Positions 17,044 to 19,933 of a DNA stretch of 19,933 bases are shown here, one piece after another (within the stretch, counting starts at the first letter, position 1; each line of letters starts with the position of its first letter). The notes beneath the pieces are model-generated. The model saw nothing but the letters and a program-made list of their open reading frames with translations, was not told where the DNA came from and made no database searches. The stretch is from Leptolinea sp. Lineage in GTDB: Bacteria; Chloroflexota; Anaerolineae; Anaerolineales; Anaerolineaceae. Made by a program: the position numbers and the translations under genes. The stretch is from the NCBI GenBank assembly GCA_022837205.1, contig JALHEL010000008.1, forward strand, positions 1 to 19,933. The letters are read 5' to 3'.

Positions 17044-17071
17044 TTGACAAAATTGTATGAATAGTTATACT
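17044..17071 (+). promoter_or_regulatory. Sigma70-type promoter of the regulator/ABC exporter operon
   Basis: TTGACA (17044-17049, perfect) and TATACT (17066-17071, five of six) are separated by 16 bases. A palindrome, GAATAGT-TAT-ACTATTC (17059-17075), overlaps the -10 box and is a probable repressor site, perhaps for the AbrB-type product itself. Confidence 0.75.
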
Positions 17072-17098
17072 ATTCTTACTTATTATACTATTCTTACT
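17065..17098 (+). repeat. 16-bp direct repeat in the promoter region
   Basis: TTATACTATTCTTACT occurs at 17065-17080 and again at 17083-17098, an 18-base period. Each copy contains a TATACT -10-like box and half of the GAATAGT/ACTATTC palindrome. It could provide two binding sites on the same face of the DNA, or be a duplication that created a second, unused -10 box. Confidence 0.75.
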
Positions 17099-17127
17099 AA
17101 TCATAAAAGAGGCAGGCAATCATGAGC

Positions 17128-17159
17128 GCTCCAAAAGGAAAATGCTCCAAAAGGAAAAT
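17128..17159 (+). repeat. Perfect 16-bp tandem duplication inside a gene start
   Basis: GCTCCAAAAGGAAAAT is present twice in immediate succession (17128-17143 and 17144-17159). It begins six bases after the ATG at 17122. Because 16 is not a multiple of three, the second copy shifts the frame of the AbrB-type gene. Confidence 0.97.
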
Positions 17160-17176
17160 ACGCATGGACAGTAAAA

Positions 17177-17359
17177 GTGGGAGAAAAGGGACAAATTGTA
17201 ATTCCCAAAGAAGCACGTGAAATTTTCAATATCTCGCCCGGCGATACATTGATTTTGCTTGGCGATAAAAAACGAGGAATAGCGATTCCTCCCAAAGATG
17301 TCATACTGAAACTTGCGGAAGTCTTCGGAGATTCCTTGCCTGATCAGGATACAGAATAA
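17177..17359 (+). CDS. AbrB/MazE/SpoVT-type DNA-binding regulator, start disrupted by duplication
   Basis: Small swapped-hairpin regulator. The intact frame from GTG 17177 gives 60 residues, including GEKGQIVIPKEAREIFNISP and GDTLILLGDKKRGIAI, the conserved core of the family. The natural start is almost certainly ATG 17122, which has AAAGAGG nine bases upstream and encodes MSAPKGK; deleting one copy of the 16-base tandem repeat joins it in frame to YAWTVKVGEKGQIV, giving a 73-residue protein with the common family N-terminus. As written, translation from 17122 stops at 17220 after 32 residues. GTG 17177 has only a poor ribosome site. The stop overlaps the ATPase start by one base (TAATG), so loss of translation here could also lower the transporter. 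Likely function: autoregulation of this operon. Confidence 0.8.
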   Translation: MGEKGQIVIPKEAREIFNISPGDTLILLGDKKRGIAIPPKDVILKLAEVFGDSLPDQDTE

Positions 17360-18084
17360 TGATCGCTATACAAACTGTTGGTCTGACAAAAAAGTATGGC
17401 AAAATAACTGCTGTAGACAATCTCAATATTTCTGTCAATAAAGGTGAGTTGTTTGCCTTGCTCGGTCTGAACGGAGCAGGAAAGACCACAACCATTAAAA
17501 TGCTTTCTTGTCTGACACGTCCAACCGGCGGAGATGCTATTCTGCTCGGTGACAGCATTATCTCTAAGCCATTATCGATTAAACAAAAGACAAATATCTC
17601 ACCACAGGAAACAGCGATTGCTCCGAATCTTACTATCCGTGAAAATCTTGAACTCATCGCCGGTATTTATGGACAAGACAAGAAAACCGCTCACCAGAAC
17701 GCTATTTGCATGGCAAATAGATTCGAATTGGACAATTTAATGACGAAAAAGGTAAAAGCTTTATCCGGTGGCTTACAAAGACGACTCAGTATCGCTATGG
17801 CTTTGATATCCGAACCGCAAATTTTATTCTTGGATGAACCGACTCTCGGACTTGACGTGTTGGCACGACGTGAATTATGGTCAACGATTAAATCATTAAA
17901 AGGGAAAGTTACGATAATTCTTACGACGCATTATATGGAAGAGGTTGAAGAACTTTCCGATCGAATTGGGATTATGTCAAGCGGAAAATTACTCGCCACC
18001 GGTACGGTCTCCGAATTGATGGCGCAGACAAACACAAACAAATTTGAAGATGCATTTGTTATCCTCGCAAAAGGTGTACGATGA
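17359..18084 (+). CDS. ABC transporter ATP-binding protein (ABC-2 export type)
   Basis: ATPase of 241 residues that powers the permease encoded next. Walker A is GLNGAGKTT with Lys42, the signature motif LSGGLQRR is at 135-142, Walker B ILFLDEPT at 155-162 with Glu160 as catalytic base, and the switch His is His191 in TTHYMEE. The sequence style (Q-loop in ISPQETAIAPNLTIRENL; short C-terminus ending in KFEDAFVILAKG) is that of the CcmA/DRA-type exporters of drugs, lantibiotics or lipids. Start ATG overlaps the regulator stop, and its own stop overlaps the permease start by four bases, so the three genes form a coupled operon. The exported substrate is unknown. Confidence 0.95.
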   Translation: MIAIQTVGLTKKYGKITAVDNLNISVNKGELFALLGLNGAGKTTTIKMLSCLTRPTGGDAILLGDSIISKPLSIKQKTNISPQETAIAPNLTIRENLELIAGIYGQDKKTAHQNAICMANRFELDNLMTKKVKALSGGLQRRLSIAMALISEPQILFLDEPTLGLDVLARRELWSTIKSLKGKVTIILTTHYMEEVEELSDRIGIMSSGKLLATGTVSELMAQTNTNKFEDAFVILAKGVR

Positions 18085-18830
18085 GAGCTTACATTTTCTC
18101 AAAACGAAATGGGAAAGAAATTCTGCGTGACCCGATCAATCTATTTTTTGGATTGGGGTTTCCGCTCATATTGATGTTTTTATTTTCCATAATTAATTCG
18201 GCAATTCCTCCTGAAGCAAACAACACAATGTTCGAGACGAAACGAATTGCTCCGGGCATTGCCATGTTTGGAACCGTGTTTTTAGCGCTTTTTTCCGGAA
18301 CACTGCTTGCGAAAGACAGAACTTCGTCATTTCTTATGCGCTTATTCAGCTCTCCAATGCGCTCATTTGACTTCATTATGGGATACACCCTGCCGATGAT
18401 CCTATTTGCAGTCGTTCAATCGAGTATCACACTGATAGCTGCTTCTTTCATCGGCTTACCGCTAACGATAAATACGTTCCTCGCAGTTTTTGTCCTCGTG
18501 CCGATTTCAATTTTATTTGTAGGGGTGGGCTTGTTGTGTGGCAGCATAATGAACGATAAAGCAGTCGGTGGGATTTGCGGCGCATTACTTACGAACATCG
18601 CAGGTTGGTTTTCCGGAACTTGGATCCCGATTGACCTGATCGGCGGCAGATTCAGGACGATTTCCCATTTCTTACCGTTTTTCCATGCTGCAGAAACAGC
18701 TCGGTTGGCGATTGAAGGAAAATATGTGGATATTTTGCCGCATTTATCGATCGTGCTTGCTTATTCGCTGATTGTCTATGGAATTGCCATTTTCGTATTT
18801 AGGTATAAAATGAGCAGCGATAGAGCCTAA
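18081..18830 (+). CDS. ABC-2 type transporter permease
   Basis: Membrane protein of 249 residues with about six hydrophobic segments and the short cytoplasmic N-terminus MRAYIFSKRNGKEILRDPIN usual for ABC-2 permeases. The loop LFSSPMRSFDFIMGYTLP and the late motif WFSGTWIPIDLIGGRFRTIS followed by FLPFFHAAETAR are family features. It overlaps the ATPase gene by four bases and forms a one-ATPase, one-permease exporter. Regulator-ATPase-permease triplets of this kind are common in Firmicutes and some spirochaetes; what this one exports cannot be told. Confidence 0.93.
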   Translation: MRAYIFSKRNGKEILRDPINLFFGLGFPLILMFLFSIINSAIPPEANNTMFETKRIAPGIAMFGTVFLALFSGTLLAKDRTSSFLMRLFSSPMRSFDFIMGYTLPMILFAVVQSSITLIAASFIGLPLTINTFLAVFVLVPISILFVGVGLLCGSIMNDKAVGGICGALLTNIAGWFSGTWIPIDLIGGRFRTISHFLPFFHAAETARLAIEGKYVDILPHLSIVLAYSLIVYGIAIFVFRYKMSSDRA

Positions 18831-18872
18831 ATTTTGCATTTCCAATTCGACTCTTCTAATCCGGCAACATTT

Positions 18873-18910
18873 GCGAAAGCTGCGCTCGTTTTGCATCAAT
18901 TTCGCTTTTT
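18873..18910 (+). terminator. Weak terminator candidate after ABC-2 permease
   Basis: GCGAAA (18873-18878) and TTTCGC (18900-18905) are followed directly by five T (18906-18910), about 40 bases after the permease stop. The six-base stem and 21-base loop are weak, but no better terminator is visible. Confidence 0.3.
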
Positions 18911-19035
18911 ATGATGGAAGCGATTGATTCGAAAAACCTCCTATGAAGTCCTTGCCATGATATGTTTAGTTAGTCTGCGTTATGGGATCAAGTGGCGTCA
19001 AGGAAGTCCATTTTCCCGAGTTTTATGGTTATTAA

Positions 19036-19056
19036 ATTTAAGTCTGCGTCTTAAAT
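19036..19056. repeat. Short palindrome ahead of transposase-like remnant
   Basis: ATTTAAG (19036-19042) and CTTAAAT (19050-19056) flank TCTGCGT. The nine bases AGTCTGCGT also occur at 18972-18980, giving a direct repeat 69 bases apart. The interval 18831-19096 otherwise holds no recognised gene. Confidence 0.4.
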
Positions 19057-19096
19057 CCCTATCGTCAGAGTGAAATATCTAAAAAAGGAACTTCCA

Positions 19097-19438
19097 ATGA
19101 TACAAGATGTCAAGATAAGGATAACCCTCGAAATCGAAAATATCCAAAAGATGACAGCCGAATCCGTGATTCGTTCGAACCATTTTGAGCAACGGATGAT
19201 GGAAATTCTGAGACAAATGGGGGAGATGGTGGGCGAGGCGGTTTTAGATTCAGATACGGAAGGAATAAGCCAAGGGACTCGAAATTGTTGGGTGAGAGAC
19301 GCGAGTTGTAACGATGGAATGCGGAGAAGCGAAGATCACGCAGCAGGAATATAAAGGAAAAGGTGGAAACCTGTAGTCGGCCTATTCGGGTTGGAGAAAT
19401 ATCAGCGACGAGACGAGAAAATGATGGAGTAGAATTGT
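19097..19438 (+). pseudogene. Frameshifted remnant resembling an ISLre2/UPF0236 transposase N-terminus
   Basis: ATG 19097 has AAGGAA six bases upstream and starts MIQDVKIRITLEIENIQKM, continuing FEQRMMEILRQMGEMVGEAV, similar in character to the helical N-terminus of ISLre2-type transposases. The frame ends at 19354, but segments that would continue the family lie in other frames: RVVTMECGEAKITQQEY near 19290-19345 and VGLFGLEKYQRRDEKMME near 19376-19431, which recalls the family's LLGLEKYQR-like region. At least two frameshifts would be needed to join them, and nothing of the catalytic part follows. The assignment rests on remembered family features and is tentative. Confidence 0.45.
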
Positions 19439-19933
19439 GTGATAGTAGCACAACCAACCTGTCTGCGGCCAGCGGAAATTAACGACTACCTAAACAAGAA
19501 AACGAAAACTTTTAAATATCCCTCCCTTTCACCACCTAAATGCCGGAAAAGCTTCCGTCCCTTATTTCAACCTTTTCAGGAAGATAATTCATTCGGAACT
19601 TCTTTCTTAAATGATTTCCATGGAAATTTGAAACAGATACGCTTTTCCGGCGTTCAGAATGTGAAAAGCAGCCTGCTGCCCGCAAGATTCAGCGACTTTC
19701 GATTTCTTCCTTCTTGATGCACGAAATTTTACCTGATCTTTTGCTTTGATCTCTTTGTGCCCGAAGGGATGATCAGCTAATTCCGTGATATAAGAAAGGA
19801 TGGTATCCGCAAGGGATCTCAACCGGCAGCCTCGAGTTTTCATCCGAATTGCAACGGATTTTCCAACATTCGTTGCCCAAAAACGTCCGATTGAATCACG
19901 AATTCAGCTGATATCTTTTGGCTATTTCCGATT
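19439..19933. other. Gene-poor sequence with one unassigned minus-strand frame
   Basis: No family is recognised here. A minus-strand frame reads without stop from about 19903 to 19607 (ATG at 19843, 78 residues, MKTRGCRLRSLADTILSYIT at the start). It has no ribosome binding site and no known motif, and is rich in basic residues. It may be a remnant of another mobile element or chance. The region borders the transposase remnant and the window edge. Confidence 0.3.

Noticed and set aside
19607..19843. Minus-strand frame of 78 residues as a real gene
   Set aside because: No ribosome site and no recognised family; kept only as an unassigned note.
1..19933. CRISPR arrays, tRNA or rRNA genes, riboswitches, attachment sites
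   Set aside because: No spaced repeat array, cloverleaf, rRNA-like stretch or known riboswitch core was seen. The short direct repeats at 17065 and 17128 are only two copies each.

Overview
The window looks like a carbohydrate-use region of an anaerobic, fermenting bacterium. It holds two sugar ABC importer operons, each with its own LacI-family repressor, plus the enzymes for sulfated and beta-linked galactosides. The radical-SAM sulfatase-maturating enzyme implies anaerobic life. Ribosome binding sites are strong AGGAGG types. Both solute-binding proteins have ordinary signal peptides with no lipobox cysteine, which fits a diderm with a periplasm (for example a spirochaete) better than a typical Gram-positive. 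This placement is an inference and only moderately secure.

Positions 1-6881 (minus strand) form one co-directional operon: LacI repressor, solute-binding protein, two permeases, anaerobic sulfatase-maturating enzyme, then a type I sulfatase that runs off the left edge. It is driven from 6984-7012 by a promoter (TTGACA, 17 bp, TAGTAT) that runs into a 44-bp palindrome. Sulfatase and maturase both lack export signals, so sulfated oligosaccharides are probably imported intact and desulfated in the cytoplasm. On the other side of the palindrome, on the plus strand, lie a small cupin protein and a TauE/SafE-type anion exporter that could remove released sulfate.

Positions 8613-15999 hold a second system. 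A hinge-less LacI/GalR-type repressor (minus) faces a plus-strand operon of solute-binding protein, two permeases and a GH2 beta-galactosidase. The intergenic region has several TTAGTA-type elements, an AAGCGCTT palindrome and a plausible promoter. An SGNH hydrolase (minus, 16144-16770) converges on it and may remove acyl groups from imported sugars. Neither importer has an ATPase gene here, so a shared MsmX/UgpC-type ATPase elsewhere is expected.

Positions 17044-18830 hold a three-gene unit: an AbrB/SpoVT-type regulator, an ABC ATPase and an ABC-2 permease. The regulator's start is disrupted by a perfect 16-bp tandem duplication that puts the best start codon out of frame, and its promoter also carries a 16-bp direct repeat. 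This could be a slippage-reversible on/off switch, a recent mutation, or an assembly error.

Positions 18831-19933 are gene-poor. They contain a frameshifted remnant that resembles an ISLre2/UPF0236-type transposase, and unassigned sequence.
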